The position numbers were made by a program, and so were the translations under genes. From contig CAMKNZ010000007.1 of assembly GCA_946414315.1 (NCBI GenBank), forward strand, positions 1 to 64,000: a stretch of 64,000 bases of DNA. The letters run 5' to 3'. The DNA is from an uncultured Clostridia bacterium. GTDB taxonomy: Bacteria > Bacillota > Clostridia > Christensenellales > Aristaeellaceae. Under the pieces are notes generated by a model. The model did not search any database. It was not told the DNA's origin and was given only the letters and a program-made list of their open reading frames with translations. Below are positions 10,101 to 18,348 of the stretch, one piece after another (positions within the stretch are counted from its first letter, which is position 1; each line of letters begins with the position of its first letter).

Positions 10101-10192
10101 TAGATATCTCCCAGCGTAGATACACACGGCAAAACCATCACCGCAACAAGCAGCATCACGATGAACGCCCGGATCCCCTTCATCTTCTTCAT
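7130..10192 (-). CDS. Large secreted surface protein, paralogue of the 4435-7059 protein, with InlB B-repeat end
   Basis: I take the ATG at 10192 ([10 protein letters not shown], with a signal peptide ending near TLGD), giving 1020 residues. The N-terminal two thirds is a low-complexity beta-rich region ([15 protein letters not shown] and similar units). It is followed by a CxxC-containing unit (CSVCGYSY) and five GHTEVxDKAVxxDCTHTG...HCSVC repeats. The end ([20 protein letters not shown], then GKTFMGWAL and NKTFVGIWK) matches the InlB B-repeat/flg_new fold. The upstream regions of this and the neighbouring paralogue are alike (aacctccg...ttttgtta...cattta), indicating duplication of the whole unit. 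Probably a cell-surface adhesin-like protein; the ligand is unknown. Confidence 0.75.
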   Translation of the reverse strand: MKKMKGIRAFIVMLLVAVMVLPCVSTLGDIYVNSSSTEYLEDGSLGNPFTNLPVSAVVNNGADNKPQTQVFDETEADYIVVHVWGGDYTGPGIHAETYANGENNDATLEFERWGPDELNIYKTESEDETGKTAIQLSAEGTNGGHAETVVIGITAGTEGSDQVVTGVNASATGNDGGEAEIIFSGDVKASASGEYGNVKATGMDLFATSNDGGTAAVYASGDVEVEAGTANSGCTVLAVGVEAVSMAYGERDKHGVPEDETKPIAYTQVDNGKVTVSASSGLSAYGQNAEAIGVRGFSRYNGEPELNEEVYKPVTDISIEVLEVESKGNGNATGVTVSGSNSGKTETEVCTLTVTASNNTNEDAGKATGALVSASDSGETVTNIGGMTVTVDNSTYGEAVGLDADAQASGRNEADIGEIVVNGLNASGVKASAYRDGQNDIAVQGGISATASDGESNGIAVNAMKESIIRTEVNGDVAAVSTGDNGQAYGLKATEVDELSIVDVQVDGRLSGTTAAIAADSENTSVENLNVTVWEAAENSDGAVAVDSSDNHDTDFVKSVESQINYIIRVAESWKSVLTAEAITGSGVAVFNEGKKDEQTYLTAKEGEEVSVSVSDLNLEDDDCVDGVYYYYDKDSEGTENTAGLVDKSENGVFKLVMGAVFDHVRGSMLLGLKTHKHQYTAVVIKPTCTDDGYTTHTCSVCGYSYKDTPTKALGHTEVIDKAVEPDCTHTGLTEGKHCSVCNEVLVEQTVVKAKGHTEVTDKAVEPDCTHTGLTEGKHCSVCNEVLVAQTVVNAKGHTEVIDKAVEPDCTHTGLTEGKHCSVCDEVLTAQTVVDAKGHTEVTDKAVAADCTHTGLTEGKHCSVCNEVLVAQTAVNAKGHKEAAPVKENEKAAQVGVAGSYDDVIYCKDCGAELARRTVTVPALPDPEPKPEIAVTDTYYTLSFYEDAGAMVNNVKVKAGATYTLPTPVREGKTFMGWALSDVPPTDPSWVAPVEGNAGILTGGTEYKVTENKTFVGIWK

Positions 10193-10297
10193 ATCGGCAA
10201 ACCTCCGTTTATTCGGTTTTGTTACACATTTATTACCAAATCCATTATATGCCTGTTTTTGTGTAACAATCAAGGGCTTATTTGCCTTTTCTGCAAT

Positions 10298-10654
10298 TTA
10301 TAACATGTAATCAATCTGTGCGGTTCCGTCCTCCGTATCCACCCGGCAGGAACAGGAAAAAGTATTCCCCTCCAAAGCAATCGCCACGTCTTCCACCTCC
10401 AGCACGCCGGGTGTCTGGCGAATATACGACGTGATGTAATTCGCCAGCGCCTGGATATCCGCTTCCGTCAGCCGGGATTCCTTCAGCATCTCCAGGATCC
10501 CGTTCCCCCGGGCCGGGTTCTCCCACCAGTCCCCGGAAAGCAGTTCCAGCCGGTCCTTCACCAGCCGGGCCACGGCTTCCGGCCCCCTCAGCAGGGAGGC
10601 GGAAGAAAGCACCGGCAGGATATCGCCGTTACTGTCAACAGGACGTAATATCAT
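10298..10654 (-). CDS. Phage baseplate wedge protein, gp25/DUF2634-like
   Basis: The 118-residue protein carries the pattern of lysozyme-less gp25-like baseplate proteins. It starts with RPVDSNGDILPV, then ARLVKDRLELLSGDWWENPARGNGILEML, and ends IALEGNTFSCSCRVDTEDG. AAGGAGG precedes the ATG. In canonical order it should follow the spike gene and precede baseplate J. The first holds here, while J is displaced 6 kb away by the two surface-protein genes. Confidence 0.75.
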   Translation of the reverse strand: MILRPVDSNGDILPVLSSASLLRGPEAVARLVKDRLELLSGDWWENPARGNGILEMLKESRLTEADIQALANYITSYIRQTPGVLEVEDVAIALEGNTFSCSCRVDTEDGTAQIDYML

Positions 10655-10674
10655 GCGGCCGAACCTCCTTAACC

Positions 10675-10792
10675 ATTTGGACGTCTCCTCGTTTGCGATC
10701 GTCGCAACCGCTCTGTCTTCGCCTTCGGCTTACCAATCGCGGGCTCCTGTAGCAGGGGAGCCGTTACCCAAATCAAAGATTTGGACGTCTCC
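10675..10792. repeat. About 100-bp insertion flanked by a 14-bp direct repeat
   Basis: ATTTGGACGTCTCC occurs at 10675-10688 and again at 10779-10792. It flanks a hairpin-rich stretch (with gggctcctgtagcaggggagcc and gcgatcgtcgc). This is the pattern of a small non-coding insertion with target-site duplication. Part of its text (gacagagcggttgcg-gat-cgcaa on the minus strand) recurs near 27370-27400. The right copy overlaps the 3' end of the Gp138-like gene. Confidence 0.55.
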
Positions 10793-11135
10793 GCCACCCG
10801 ACAAACGCAAACGCGTCCGACAGGCTGTGCATCCTTCCGGATGCCGGTGCCGCATTGTCCTCCCCGTCGAACCAGGCATCCGTATCCCGGTCCGCAAAGA
10901 TCACCAGGCAGGCGTCCCCGGGGCTGGCCTCGCAGCCGGCGAATACCGGCACGTCCCGCAGGATCGGCATACCGCGGAGCGCCGGGCGGATGCAGGCGGT
11001 GCCGGTTTCCGCGTCACAGCTTTCCACGGTGCCCGGCAGGGCGCAGTGCAGGGAGGTAAAGATCTCTTTTTTCAGCGCCCGGACTTCCGCCGGGCCCAGG
11101 AAACCATTCATCTTTCGATCATCCTTTTTGTTCAT
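10773..11135 (-). CDS. Phage baseplate spike protein, Gp138 N-terminal-like
   Basis: The roughly 120-residue protein matches the OB-fold region of Gp138/gpV-type membrane-puncturing spike proteins. It has GTVESCDAETGTACIRPAL, then LRDVPVFAGCEASPGDACLVIFADRDTDAWF and RMHSLSDAFAFVGW. I chose the ATG at 11135 because GGAAGG is correctly spaced; an ATG at 11141 is also possible. The C-terminus (WRRRPNL) is encoded by the flanking direct repeat of the small insertion. The plus-strand promoter of the next cargo gene overlaps its start codon. Confidence 0.75.
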   Translation of the reverse strand: MNKKDDRKMNGFLGPAEVRALKKEIFTSLHCALPGTVESCDAETGTACIRPALRGMPILRDVPVFAGCEASPGDACLVIFADRDTDAWFDGEDNAAPASGRMHSLSDAFAFVGWRRRPNL

Positions 11136-11163
11136 TGACATCCTTCCCTGCTCATGTCATACT
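11135..11163 (+). promoter_or_regulatory. Sigma-A-type promoter for the 11200 gene
   Basis: TTGACA (11135-11140) and CATACT (11158-11163) are separated by 17 bases. The -35 box overlaps the start codon of the minus-strand spike gene, so transcription of the two genes should conflict. Confidence 0.6.
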
Positions 11164-11199
11164 GTGGGCAGAGAGAAACTGAATACAGGAGGTGTTTTT

Positions 11200-11634
11200 G
11201 TGGGTCTGTTTTCCAGGAACAGCGACCAGAAAAAGGCGTACAGCGTCATCGCCGCCAGCGGCATGCAGCAGAATACCGGCCTTGCGTTTATCATGCAGAT
11301 GAGCCAGAAGGGAGCGGCATGCATCGAGGACTTCAAGAAGAAATTCCCCGAGGCCGGGCAGAAATACCAGGCGCTCTATGACCAGATCGGAAAAAAGGGA
11401 ACCTATAAACTGGTATCCGAAATGGTCAGCAATCCGCTGACCGTCATCTCCCTTCCCAAGCCCTATGACCCGGTGGACGGCGCAGAGCAGATGATCGTCA
11501 AAAAGACCGGCCGTTCGCTGTCCTCGCTCAAGGCGGAAGAAGGAGAGCGCTTCTTCATGCACACCTATGAGTACGCCCCGCAGCGGAAAGACATCGAATA
11601 CAAAGTGTGCGTCATCTACTATTTCGAGCCCTGA
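11200..11634 (+). CDS. Hypothetical cytoplasmic protein, 144 residues
   Basis: The start is GTG at 11200, seven bases after ACAGGAGGTG. The protein (MGLFSRNSDQKKAY, later MQMSQKGAACIEDFKKKFPEAG, ending KVCVIYYFEP) has no signal peptide or membrane segment. I recognise no family. It is preceded by its own sigma-A-type promoter and followed by a strong terminator at 11657, so it is a single-gene cargo unit placed divergently to the phage spike gene. Confidence 0.7.
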   Translation: MGLFSRNSDQKKAYSVIAASGMQQNTGLAFIMQMSQKGAACIEDFKKKFPEAGQKYQALYDQIGKKGTYKLVSEMVSNPLTVISLPKPYDPVDGAEQMIVKKTGRSLSSLKAEEGERFFMHTYEYAPQRKDIEYKVCVIYYFEP

Positions 11635-11656
11635 GATCTTTCGTATCCGTTCCTTC

Positions 11657-11686
11657 CCGGCGGTCCGTTATGGACCGCCGGTTTTC
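11657..11686 (+). terminator. Rho-independent terminator after the 11200 gene
   Basis: CCGGCGGTCC (11657-11666) pairs with GGACCGCCGG around a short loop and is followed by TTTT. It ends the single-gene unit. Confidence 0.75.
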
Positions 11687-11785
11687 ATACGCAGGTCCCG
11701 CTGACAGGAATCCCCTGCCGGATGCCGAAATATATATCCATACCTTTCGCAAACCGGAATCAAGCGGAGAGGGAGGAGATGCGGG

Positions 11786-12478
11786 ATGGCTTCCTGGATG
11801 GTTCACCTGAGAATCGCGGACCGGCTGCTTGACCGGATCCCCGGCCTGGACGAAACCGCCTTTGCGGTGGGCAATATCGCGCCGGACAGCGGCGTTCCCA
11901 ACGCGGACTGGTCCGCCTATTCTCCCCCGAAAGACGTTTCCCATTACAAGGTCAGAAGGGGAAACGAATCCTTTTTTGACCTGGACCATTTCATTGCGGA
12001 GCATTTCTCACCGGAACTGATCCGCTCTTATTCCCTCCGGGCCTTTTCCTTCTTCCTGGGCTACTATGCCCATCTGCTGACCGACATGGAATGGATCTCA
12101 GAAGTCCTGCGGCCTTCCCTGGAAGCGCACCCGGATAAGGCGGAAAAAGACCGGACGGCCTTTGTCTGGGAACTGAAGCGGGACTGGTATGACCTGGATT
12201 TCAGGTACCTGGAAGAGCATCCGGATTTCAGGGCTTTCCGGATCTATGAGCAGTCCGGCGGATTCCGCAACGACCTGATTGACATCTTCAGCGAAGACGC
12301 TTTCAGCGTCCGGCGCGAATACATCTGCGGCTATTACCGCGGAGAACACGGGGACCTGTACCGGGACTATCCCTATATGACACCGGCGCAGGCGGACAAA
12401 TTCGTCTCCGGCGCGGCGCAGAAGGTCCTTTCCGTCCTGCAGGCGTCCCTGGCCGTCCGGAAAGGACAGCCGGAATGA
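11786..12478 (+). CDS. Zinc-dependent phospholipase C-like protein
   Basis: The 230-residue protein has the layout of the bacterial Zn_dep_PLPC family. Metal-ligand positions appear as MVHLRIADRLL (His6), AVGNIAPDSG, the DVSHYK segment, FFDLDHFI and FFLGYYAHLLTDMEW. These supply His/Asp residues in the family's usual order. There is no signal peptide, so it probably acts in the cytoplasm on an unknown substrate. GGGAGGAG precedes the ATG. It is followed 29 bases later by a P-loop kinase-like gene and may share its transcript. Confidence 0.75.
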   Translation: MASWMVHLRIADRLLDRIPGLDETAFAVGNIAPDSGVPNADWSAYSPPKDVSHYKVRRGNESFFDLDHFIAEHFSPELIRSYSLRAFSFFLGYYAHLLTDMEWISEVLRPSLEAHPDKAEKDRTAFVWELKRDWYDLDFRYLEEHPDFRAFRIYEQSGGFRNDLIDIFSEDAFSVRREYICGYYRGEHGDLYRDYPYMTPAQADKFVSGAAQKVLSVLQASLAVRKGQPE

Positions 12479-12507
12479 ACATCTTTTGAACGGAGCAAGG
12501 AAACAGC

Positions 12508-13086
12508 ATGAAAAACAACCTGATCATCGCCGGGGTTCCCCGGGCCGGGAAGAGCACCGTTTCCCATCTGCTTTCCAGACGGTACGGATACCAGCACGTC
12601 AGCATGGATTCCATCATCGCGGGCTTTGAGAAGTGTTTCCCCGAAACCGGGGTGAACACGTACCAGGGCCTGTCCTCCCTGGACACGCTGCGCGTGATCA
12701 GCGGCAGGATGGCTCCCTTTGTCCGCGCCATGCTGGAAAGCGGCGAATACGACGAGTTTGAGCCCGGCATGGTGCTGGATATGTATCAGCTCCTGCCGGA
12801 AGACTATGACAAATACATCCGCGGGGCGAACTGCAAAATCGCTTACTTCATTACGTCGGATGTCACGCCGGAAGAGCGTTACCTGATCCAGAAAAAGTAT
12901 GATACGGAAAAAGACTACACATTCTACAAACCGGACGACGAACTCCGGGAAGGCGCGAAGTACATCGTGGAACAGAGCCTCCTGATGAAGGAGCAGTGCG
13001 AAAAATACGGCCTGCCGTATTATGAGACGGCCCGGGAGCGGGAGTCGGCCATCCGGCAGTTCCTGCGGGACTTCCGTTTTGAATGA
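12508..13086 (+). CDS. P-loop NTPase / small kinase-like protein
   Basis: The 192-residue protein begins MKNNLIIAGVPRAGKST, a Walker A motif (GVPRAGKST, about residues 9-17). SMDSIIAGFEKCFPE follows, as in shikimate-kinase or 2-phosphoglycerate-kinase-like proteins. A lid-like basic or acidic helical part and CEKYGLPYYETARERE near the end fit nucleotide or small-molecule kinases. The substrate cannot be deduced. GGAGCAAGGA upstream supports the start, and it is likely co-transcribed with the phospholipase-like gene. Confidence 0.7.
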   Translation: MKNNLIIAGVPRAGKSTVSHLLSRRYGYQHVSMDSIIAGFEKCFPETGVNTYQGLSSLDTLRVISGRMAPFVRAMLESGEYDEFEPGMVLDMYQLLPEDYDKYIRGANCKIAYFITSDVTPEERYLIQKKYDTEKDYTFYKPDDELREGAKYIVEQSLLMKEQCEKYGLPYYETARERESAIRQFLRDFRFE

Positions 13087-13115
13087 CGGAATAAAAGGCG
13101 CAATTTTTCTGTTAA

Positions 13116-13148
13116 CCCTTTCGCGAAAGGGCCGGTGTATAGTATAAT
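13116..13148 (+). promoter_or_regulatory. Palindrome and -10 box upstream of the GGDEF gene
   Basis: CCCTTTCGCGAAAGGG (13116-13131) is a perfect 16-base palindrome. It ends eleven bases before a TATAAT (13143-13148). It occupies the -35 region, so it is a good operator candidate for the diguanylate cyclase gene. It could also act as a short hairpin ending the upstream gene, but no T-run follows. Confidence 0.45.
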
Positions 13149-13187
13149 CATATAAAAGATAACCTGTGAAGAAAGAAGGCGGCTGCG

Positions 13188-14228
13188 GTGCGCACAAAGC
13201 TGAGCGCTGTTCTCACTGACGACAACAAGCGCAAAGAACTGCAATACAACAGTATCTTTCTTCTTTTCTTCTGTGTTTCCTTATTCATGACGGTGCTGAA
13301 CGTGATCACCCGCAAAGGCGCACTGACGATTGCGACAGCGGTTTTCGCCGTCCTGTGCCTGGTGGATTTCCTCCTGATCAAAAAAGGCGGCAAATCCGGG
13401 ACCATGATTGCCTCCGTCCTTTTCTCCGCTGAAATGGTGGCGCTTTTCACCTTCTTCCTGATCTCCGGAAACCCGGACGGTTTCTCCGCCCTGTGGATTG
13501 CCATGCTGCCCGCCTGCGGCATGCTGCTGTTCGGGCGGAAGCGCGCGGCCATCCTCAGCGGCGTCATGTTTGCCATTCTCATCTTTTTCTTCTGGATTCC
13601 CGCGGGCCGGTCCCTGCTGCAGTACGAATACAGTCAAACCTTCATGATGAGGTTCCCGATTTTCTACCTGGCGTTTTTCCTGCTCTCCGCGCTGCTGGAG
13701 ACGATCCGGTCCGTTACGCAGAAAGAGCTGGACAAGCTGAGGGAAAAATACAAGTATTACGCCGCCCATGATTACCTGACCAACCTGCTGAACCGCCAGG
13801 GGCTGGAGGAGTGGTATTCCACCTTCGGCGCGCTGGGAGAACAGGCCGTCCTGATGATCGATATCGACCATTTCAAGAACGTCAACGACTCCTGCGGCCA
13901 CGACGTCGGCGACCTGGTCCTGGCAAGCGTTGCCCGGGAGATCCAGTGCCTGGCGGATACCAGGGTGTGCCGCTGGGGCGGCGAGGAATTCGTGGTCTGG
14001 TTCTCGGACAGCGGCAAAATGTGCGACCCGGAAGCAATACGAAGCAGCATTGAAAAAACAGATATTGAGATTCCGAACAGTGGAAAAGTGCTTCATGTCA
14101 CCATCAGCATCGGTGTTGCCAAAGGAACGGAACCGTTAGGCACACTGGTCAAAAATGCCGACGAAGCCATGCTGCAGGCGAAGAACAAGGGCCGGAACCG
14201 GATCGAATACTATGCCCGGCCCGATTGA
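13188..14228 (+). CDS. Membrane-bound diguanylate cyclase (GGDEF domain)
   Basis: The 346-residue protein starts at GTG 13188. It has about five to six hydrophobic segments in residues 20-175 and then a GGDEF domain (about 195-345). The active site reads CRWGGEEFVVWF (GGEEF variant, expected to be active). DHFKNVNDSCGHDVGD carries the metal- and GTP-binding residues. No I-site RxxD is obvious immediately before GGEEF (LADTRVCRWGGEEF), so product inhibition may be weak. It should make cyclic di-GMP from GTP at the membrane in response to a signal sensed by the N-terminal part. It is a cargo gene in the phage-derived region, with its own promoter. Confidence 0.9.
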   Translation: MRTKLSAVLTDDNKRKELQYNSIFLLFFCVSLFMTVLNVITRKGALTIATAVFAVLCLVDFLLIKKGGKSGTMIASVLFSAEMVALFTFFLISGNPDGFSALWIAMLPACGMLLFGRKRAAILSGVMFAILIFFFWIPAGRSLLQYEYSQTFMMRFPIFYLAFFLLSALLETIRSVTQKELDKLREKYKYYAAHDYLTNLLNRQGLEEWYSTFGALGEQAVLMIDIDHFKNVNDSCGHDVGDLVLASVAREIQCLADTRVCRWGGEEFVVWFSDSGKMCDPEAIRSSIEKTDIEIPNSGKVLHVTISIGVAKGTEPLGTLVKNADEAMLQAKNKGRNRIEYYARPD

Positions 14229-14253
14229 CGGCTTTCCTGTTTATGACTATACT
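14225..14253 (+). promoter_or_regulatory. Sigma-A-type promoter for the 14299 gene
   Basis: TTGACG (14225-14230) and TATACT (14248-14253) are 17 bases apart. The -35 box contains the stop codon of the GGDEF gene. Confidence 0.6.
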
Positions 14254-14298
14254 GAGCGCAGGTAATAAAACTGAAATACTGAAAGGAGATCCCTGTAA

Positions 14299-15036
14299 AT
14301 GAACATGAAAAAACTCTTTGCCCTGCTGGCCGCCATGGCGCTGCTGTTCAGCTGTGCTGCCTTTGCGGAAGAAGAACTCCCCCAGTTACAGACAGGCGTC
14401 TACACCATCTTCAACAAAACCGGTGAACTGGTGACCGAAGTGAAGCTCACCGACAACGTGACCGGCGAGGTCAACGACTGGTCCGCTGATGAAAATTTCA
14501 CCTTCAACGGCGACGGAATTATCGTCCTGTATTTCGACGTTCCTGCCACCGAAGCCGCCGACCACACGCTGACGCTGTCCTACAAGACGGAAAGCGGCCG
14601 GGAGGAAGCCTTCACCACCCTGAAGATTGAGGAAGCGACCATTGAACTGCTGGCCGCCGACGCGATGACCGGCGCCACCCCGATCGCCTTCACCATGCCG
14701 GAAGCGAAACAGGAAGGCAAATACACCCTCTACAACCGGACCGGTGAAACTGTCAAAGTCCTGAACCTGATCGACAATGATGACGGAACGGTCATCCGCC
14801 AGGTCTTCCAGAACGGACTTGAGCCCAATGAAACCTACGAGATGGGTTATATCGCTCCGGCTGACCGGGAAAATGTGACCCTGACCCTGCAGTTCGTGAC
14901 CGAGAGCGGCAAGATCGGCATCTTCAGCACCCTGAAGATCGAGGAAGTTCCGATCACCCTGCTGGACGTTGATTCTGTCAGCGGCGCCACACCCATTTCC
15001 TTCTCAGTCCCCGAACCCGTCGCTACCGGGGAATGA
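14299..15036 (+). CDS. Secreted protein with two internal repeats, unknown function
   Basis: The 245-residue protein has a signal peptide (MKKLFALLAAMALLFSCAAFA). Two homologous halves of about 105 residues follow. The first has TGVYTIFNKTGELVTEVKLTDN...LTLSYKTESGREEAFTTLKIEEATIELL, the second KYTLYNRTGETVKVLNLIDN...LTLQFVTESGKIGIFSTLKIEEVPITLL. Both end with a GATPIxFxxPE motif. This suggests a duplicated beta-sandwich. GAAAGGAG precedes the start. No family was recognised. Confidence 0.75.
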   Translation: MNMKKLFALLAAMALLFSCAAFAEEELPQLQTGVYTIFNKTGELVTEVKLTDNVTGEVNDWSADENFTFNGDGIIVLYFDVPATEAADHTLTLSYKTESGREEAFTTLKIEEATIELLAADAMTGATPIAFTMPEAKQEGKYTLYNRTGETVKVLNLIDNDDGTVIRQVFQNGLEPNETYEMGYIAPADRENVTLTLQFVTESGKIGIFSTLKIEEVPITLLDVDSVSGATPISFSVPEPVATGE

Positions 15037-15047
15037 TCCGTATCCCC

Positions 15048-15076
15048 CGGCCGGGCAAGCGCCCGGCCGTTTTTTT
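15048..15076 (+). terminator. Rho-independent terminator
   Basis: CGGCCGGGC and GCCCGGCCG form a strong stem, followed by seven T residues. It ends the secreted-protein gene. Confidence 0.85.
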
Positions 15077-15379
15077 GCCCGGATTTCCGCAGGGTCCGGA
15101 GATTCATGCATGACAGACCTCCTTTCCGGAATTGACTTCCCTGGCTGAATTCATCTTTTTTCTTCATCGGATGGCAGGTTGACAATCATCGGCGTGAATG
15201 TTGAAAAAGTACAGTTTTTCAGTACAATTAAAATGGATGCGGAACTGCCGCTGAAAACAGAAGATGCAGGCGCAATGCGCTGTCCGGGTCTGAAAACGGG
15301 GAAAGTCCCAAAGCCGGAACACAGGAAAAAGAAGCCCGGGAATACCGGAGCACAAATGAGATACGGGAGGGGTAGCTGT
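15077..15379 (+). other. Intergenic leader upstream of the C1 peptidase gene
   Basis: No convincing gene is present. A possible promoter is TTGAAA (15201-15206) with TACAAT (15223-15228), 16 bases apart. The peptidase reading frame is open through most of this stretch, but the signal peptide and GGGAGGGG site place the real start at 15380. Confidence 0.45.
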
Positions 15380-17461
15380 ATGGAGAAAAAACTGCGGAAA
15401 ATGAAAAAAGCGGTTGCGGTGACGCTTGCCGTGGCGATGTCGCTCATCTCCGCGGGCATGGCCGCCCGGGCTGAAGACGCGCCGGTAAATGCCGCAGATG
15501 ACAGGGTAATGTCGGAAGAGGTCAAAAGCCAGCTGAAAGCGGATGCGGATGAGCTTCCCGAAAAGCTCGACCTGCGCGACTACGATAAGGACGGCGACGG
15601 AAAGGGAGAGAACTATGTGACCCCGGTCAAGGCGCAGCATCCTTTCGGAACCTGCTGGGCCTACGGGACCATCGCGGCCGCGGAGATATCCTATCTCTTC
15701 GGGAACGATCTCGGCACCCCCGCCGGAACGCCGAATAACAATATTGACCTCTCCGAGAAGGATTTCGCCTGGTATTATTACCATGGCATCACCGCTGACG
15801 ATATCAGGACTGACCTGATCCCCGCGTCGCAGGCCGGCGAGGGATTTGACTATTCGGAAGCGGACGCGAAGGACAGGAACAGCTGCTATAACGCTGGGGG
15901 CACGATCAATCACGGTTCAGCCTTCTTTATGTCCGGCCAGGGACCTGTGCATGAACTGGATACGGTTGAAGGATGGGCCGCGGACCAGCCCGGCGCGGCG
16001 GATGATCATCCTTATGAGTACAAGGGGCTGCATGGCTGGAAGATCATGGATCAGAACGAGTCTGACGAGGCGAAGGAAGCCCGGAAAGAATATTACTATC
16101 GCCAGTTTTCAGCATATCCCGGAACGGAACTGGAAGCAACGGTCCGGGGGCTGGGATACACGGATGACATGGATTTCAGGACCTGGTTTGACAGCGTTTA
16201 TGAGGAGAGTATCCGGCCGGGAACCTATATTGATGATCTGGATTATTATGCCGCTTTTGACGACTGGACGCTTCCTTTAAACGCCAGGTACCGCTTTGGC
16301 GGCGACCGTCTTTACCTGAAGGAGAGCCGCATCATTCAGACGCCGCCCGGCGCCGCGACAGGGATCTTTACGCTGAATGAAGACACCTTGTGGAGCATCA
16401 AGAACGAACTGAAAAACGGTCACGGCGTGGCGCTCGCCTACTTTGCGGATCAGTCGAGGCCCGGAGATGAGATCAGCGGGCAGAGCTATATGAACACCGA
16501 AACCTGGGCGCAGTACACCAGCAGCCGGGAGATGGCAAACCATGCGGTGTGCGTTGTGGGTTACGATGACACGTATCCCAAGGAAAACTTTACGAGAAGG
16601 GTCGACGGAAAAGAAATTGAAGGCAGCACCCCGCCGGGAGACGGCGCGTTTATCGCCAAAAACAGCTGGGGCTCCCTGGACGGGCCGTCCGGAAGGGACT
16701 GGGGCATAAACGGCTCAGGCTATTTCTTCCTCTCGTACTATGACCAGTCCGTCATCAGCGCTGAGTCTTACTGCTTCTACACAGAAGAGGAAAAGAAAGC
16801 GATCGGCAGCACGACGATCGCCCAGTATGACCTGCTTCCCGCAGGTTCATATATCAGCCTGGCAGAGGCGGACATTGGCAGCGGCGCGAAAGCATCCAGG
16901 ATGGCCAATGTGTTTACCGCGGCCCAGGGCAATTCCCTGTATTCGATCTCGGTCATCACAAGCACCCCGGGAACCTTTGTGGACTATGCGGTGTATAAAG
17001 ACCTGAAGGATCCGGGGGACCCTCTTTCCGGAACCCCGGCAGCCGAGGGAACCGAAGTCTTTCTCTACGGCGGATACCAGAGGATCGACCTGAAAGAAGA
17101 GGTGCCTGTCCGGGAAGGAGAGGTATACGCTGTTGTGGTCTCCGAGTACTGCATAGATAATGACGGCCGGAAAACCTATAAAGAAGCGATCCCGTTTTTC
17201 ATGGCAACCGGCAGCCAGAAACTGAAAGGCGTGATCAATGCCAACGAGAGTTTCCTGTTTGACGGAGAATCATGGAAGGATCTCACGGAGTACAGGGACA
17301 TCATGATCAGCACCATCTGGGAGCAGAACAATAAAGAGGTGGCGGAACTGCTGGGGTTTGATATCCCAAAGGAGTCCTTCCAGATTGACAACTTCCCGAT
17401 CAAGGCCTACGGACACGGAAGCTATTCCGAAAGCGCCGCCCGGTCCGGCGAATCCGACTGA
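15380..17461 (+). CDS. Secreted C1 (papain-like) cysteine peptidase with C-terminal lectin-like domain
   Basis: The ATG at 15380, after ATACGGGAGGGG, gives a 693-residue protein with a signal peptide ending near AARA-ED. The catalytic core opens with LPEKLDLRDYDKDGDG and VTPVKAQHPFGTCWAYGT, where the cysteine of GTCWAYG is the nucleophile. The histidine is in MANHAVCVVGYDD and the asparagine in FIAKNSWGS, the full C1 set. A large insert between Cys and His is typical of bacterial surface C1 peptidases. The region after YFFLSYYDQS (about residues 455-690) resembles the lectin-like domain that often follows. It should degrade extracellular proteins. Confidence 0.85.
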   Translation: MEKKLRKMKKAVAVTLAVAMSLISAGMAARAEDAPVNAADDRVMSEEVKSQLKADADELPEKLDLRDYDKDGDGKGENYVTPVKAQHPFGTCWAYGTIAAAEISYLFGNDLGTPAGTPNNNIDLSEKDFAWYYYHGITADDIRTDLIPASQAGEGFDYSEADAKDRNSCYNAGGTINHGSAFFMSGQGPVHELDTVEGWAADQPGAADDHPYEYKGLHGWKIMDQNESDEAKEARKEYYYRQFSAYPGTELEATVRGLGYTDDMDFRTWFDSVYEESIRPGTYIDDLDYYAAFDDWTLPLNARYRFGGDRLYLKESRIIQTPPGAATGIFTLNEDTLWSIKNELKNGHGVALAYFADQSRPGDEISGQSYMNTETWAQYTSSREMANHAVCVVGYDDTYPKENFTRRVDGKEIEGSTPPGDGAFIAKNSWGSLDGPSGRDWGINGSGYFFLSYYDQSVISAESYCFYTEEEKKAIGSTTIAQYDLLPAGSYISLAEADIGSGAKASRMANVFTAAQGNSLYSISVITSTPGTFVDYAVYKDLKDPGDPLSGTPAAEGTEVFLYGGYQRIDLKEEVPVREGEVYAVVVSEYCIDNDGRKTYKEAIPFFMATGSQKLKGVINANESFLFDGESWKDLTEYRDIMISTIWEQNNKEVAELLGFDIPKESFQIDNFPIKAYGHGSYSESAARSGESD

Positions 17462-17552
17462 TCGGGGTGCCGGACCCGGGTGAAAGCATACCTGATGAAG
17501 CGGTAATCATTGACGGATGAGACAGAACCAATATCAATGGATGGAGGGTATC

Positions 17553-18062
17553 ATGGATCAATGGCTGGAAACCAAACAGCTTCCGGTACATTTTGTCTCA
17601 GCGGCAGGCGTGGTGTATAAAGACGGCAAGGTTTTGCTGATCCGGTCGGAAAGAAGGGGATGGGAGTTCCCCGGCGGGATCGTGGAACAGGGCGAAGCAC
17701 TCCTGGACGGCCTGAGACGCGAGATCTTCGAAGAAAGCGGAACCTCCGCTGAACCGGAAGCTGTCACAGGAATCTATCAGAACCTGGCCTGCAAAAAGGG
17801 ATACGGTCCGTTGGAGGGCATGACGCTGCCCACTACCGTCAATCTCGTTTTCAGGTGCAGGTATGTCAGCGGAAAGGAATTCGTATCGGATGAATTCCAG
17901 GATGCCGGATGGTTTACACCGGACGAAGCCCTGCAGCTTATCCGGTATCCCTATATGAAAAAAGCTTTTGAGGATGCCGATGGGTACAGCGGAAAACCGC
18001 ATTTTGCCACTTTCAGGAAAGCGGATCGTGACATTGAGTTCGTAAGCGACTGCATCCTCTGA
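17553..18062 (+). CDS. NUDIX hydrolase
   Basis: The 169-residue protein carries a clear Nudix box, GGIVEQGEALLDGLRREIFEE followed by SGT (pattern GX5EX7REUXEEXGU), at about residues 45-67. I chose the ATG at 17553 because ATGGAGGG precedes it; earlier in-frame starts lack one. The enzyme should hydrolyse a nucleoside-diphosphate-linked compound. The substrate is not apparent. Its transcript is likely ended by the hairpin in the hub-gene remnant at 18175-18286. Confidence 0.88.
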   Translation: MDQWLETKQLPVHFVSAAGVVYKDGKVLLIRSERRGWEFPGGIVEQGEALLDGLRREIFEESGTSAEPEAVTGIYQNLACKKGYGPLEGMTLPTTVNLVFRCRYVSGKEFVSDEFQDAGWFTPDEALQLIRYPYMKKAFEDADGYSGKPHFATFRKADRDIEFVSDCIL

Positions 18063-18174
18063 CAGAAAAATGTCTGCCGGGTATCTTTGGGTTTTGTTTA
18101 TGATCGACAAATCTGCGTCTGCAGAAAAACGAAGGAACTTTTGGAGAACGCATCATGGCCGATTATCCCGGAAG

Positions 18175-18286
18175 TCAAACTGCATTCTCAATCAGCATCT
18201 CACTCTCCCACTTCCCTTCCAGGTTATCCGCGTCCACAGATCTTTCCAGGACGAGTCCCTCTTGGGACCCGTCCTTTCTTTTTGAC
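18175..18286 (-). pseudogene. Remnant of the phage hub gene 3' end
   Basis: The minus strand still encodes about 35 residues (KRKDGSQEGLVLERSVDADN, then LEGKWESEMLIENAV and a stop). These match the C-terminus of the intact hub protein at 19021-19800 (KWKDGSRSGLVLERAVDADN, LEGKWESELL). The rest of the gene is missing. On the plus strand the fragment contains ggacgagtccc-tctt-gggacccgtcc followed by tttcttttt. It therefore works as a plausible terminator for the NUDIX gene. It lies on the opposite side of the comB-like gene from the intact copy. Confidence 0.85.
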
Positions 18287-18348
18287 CCGGAGTGTGATAG
18301 GATTTGGCTGGTATGAAACCACCAACAACCGAACGGAGCGCAGACATC

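Noticed and set aside
18126-18180. Small plus-strand gene starting MADYPGSQTAF before the hub remnant
   Set aside because: A GGAG lies before the ATG, but the frame soon runs into the antisense hub-gene fragment, so a real protein is unlikely. It may be the 5' stub of a gene cut by the rearrangement.
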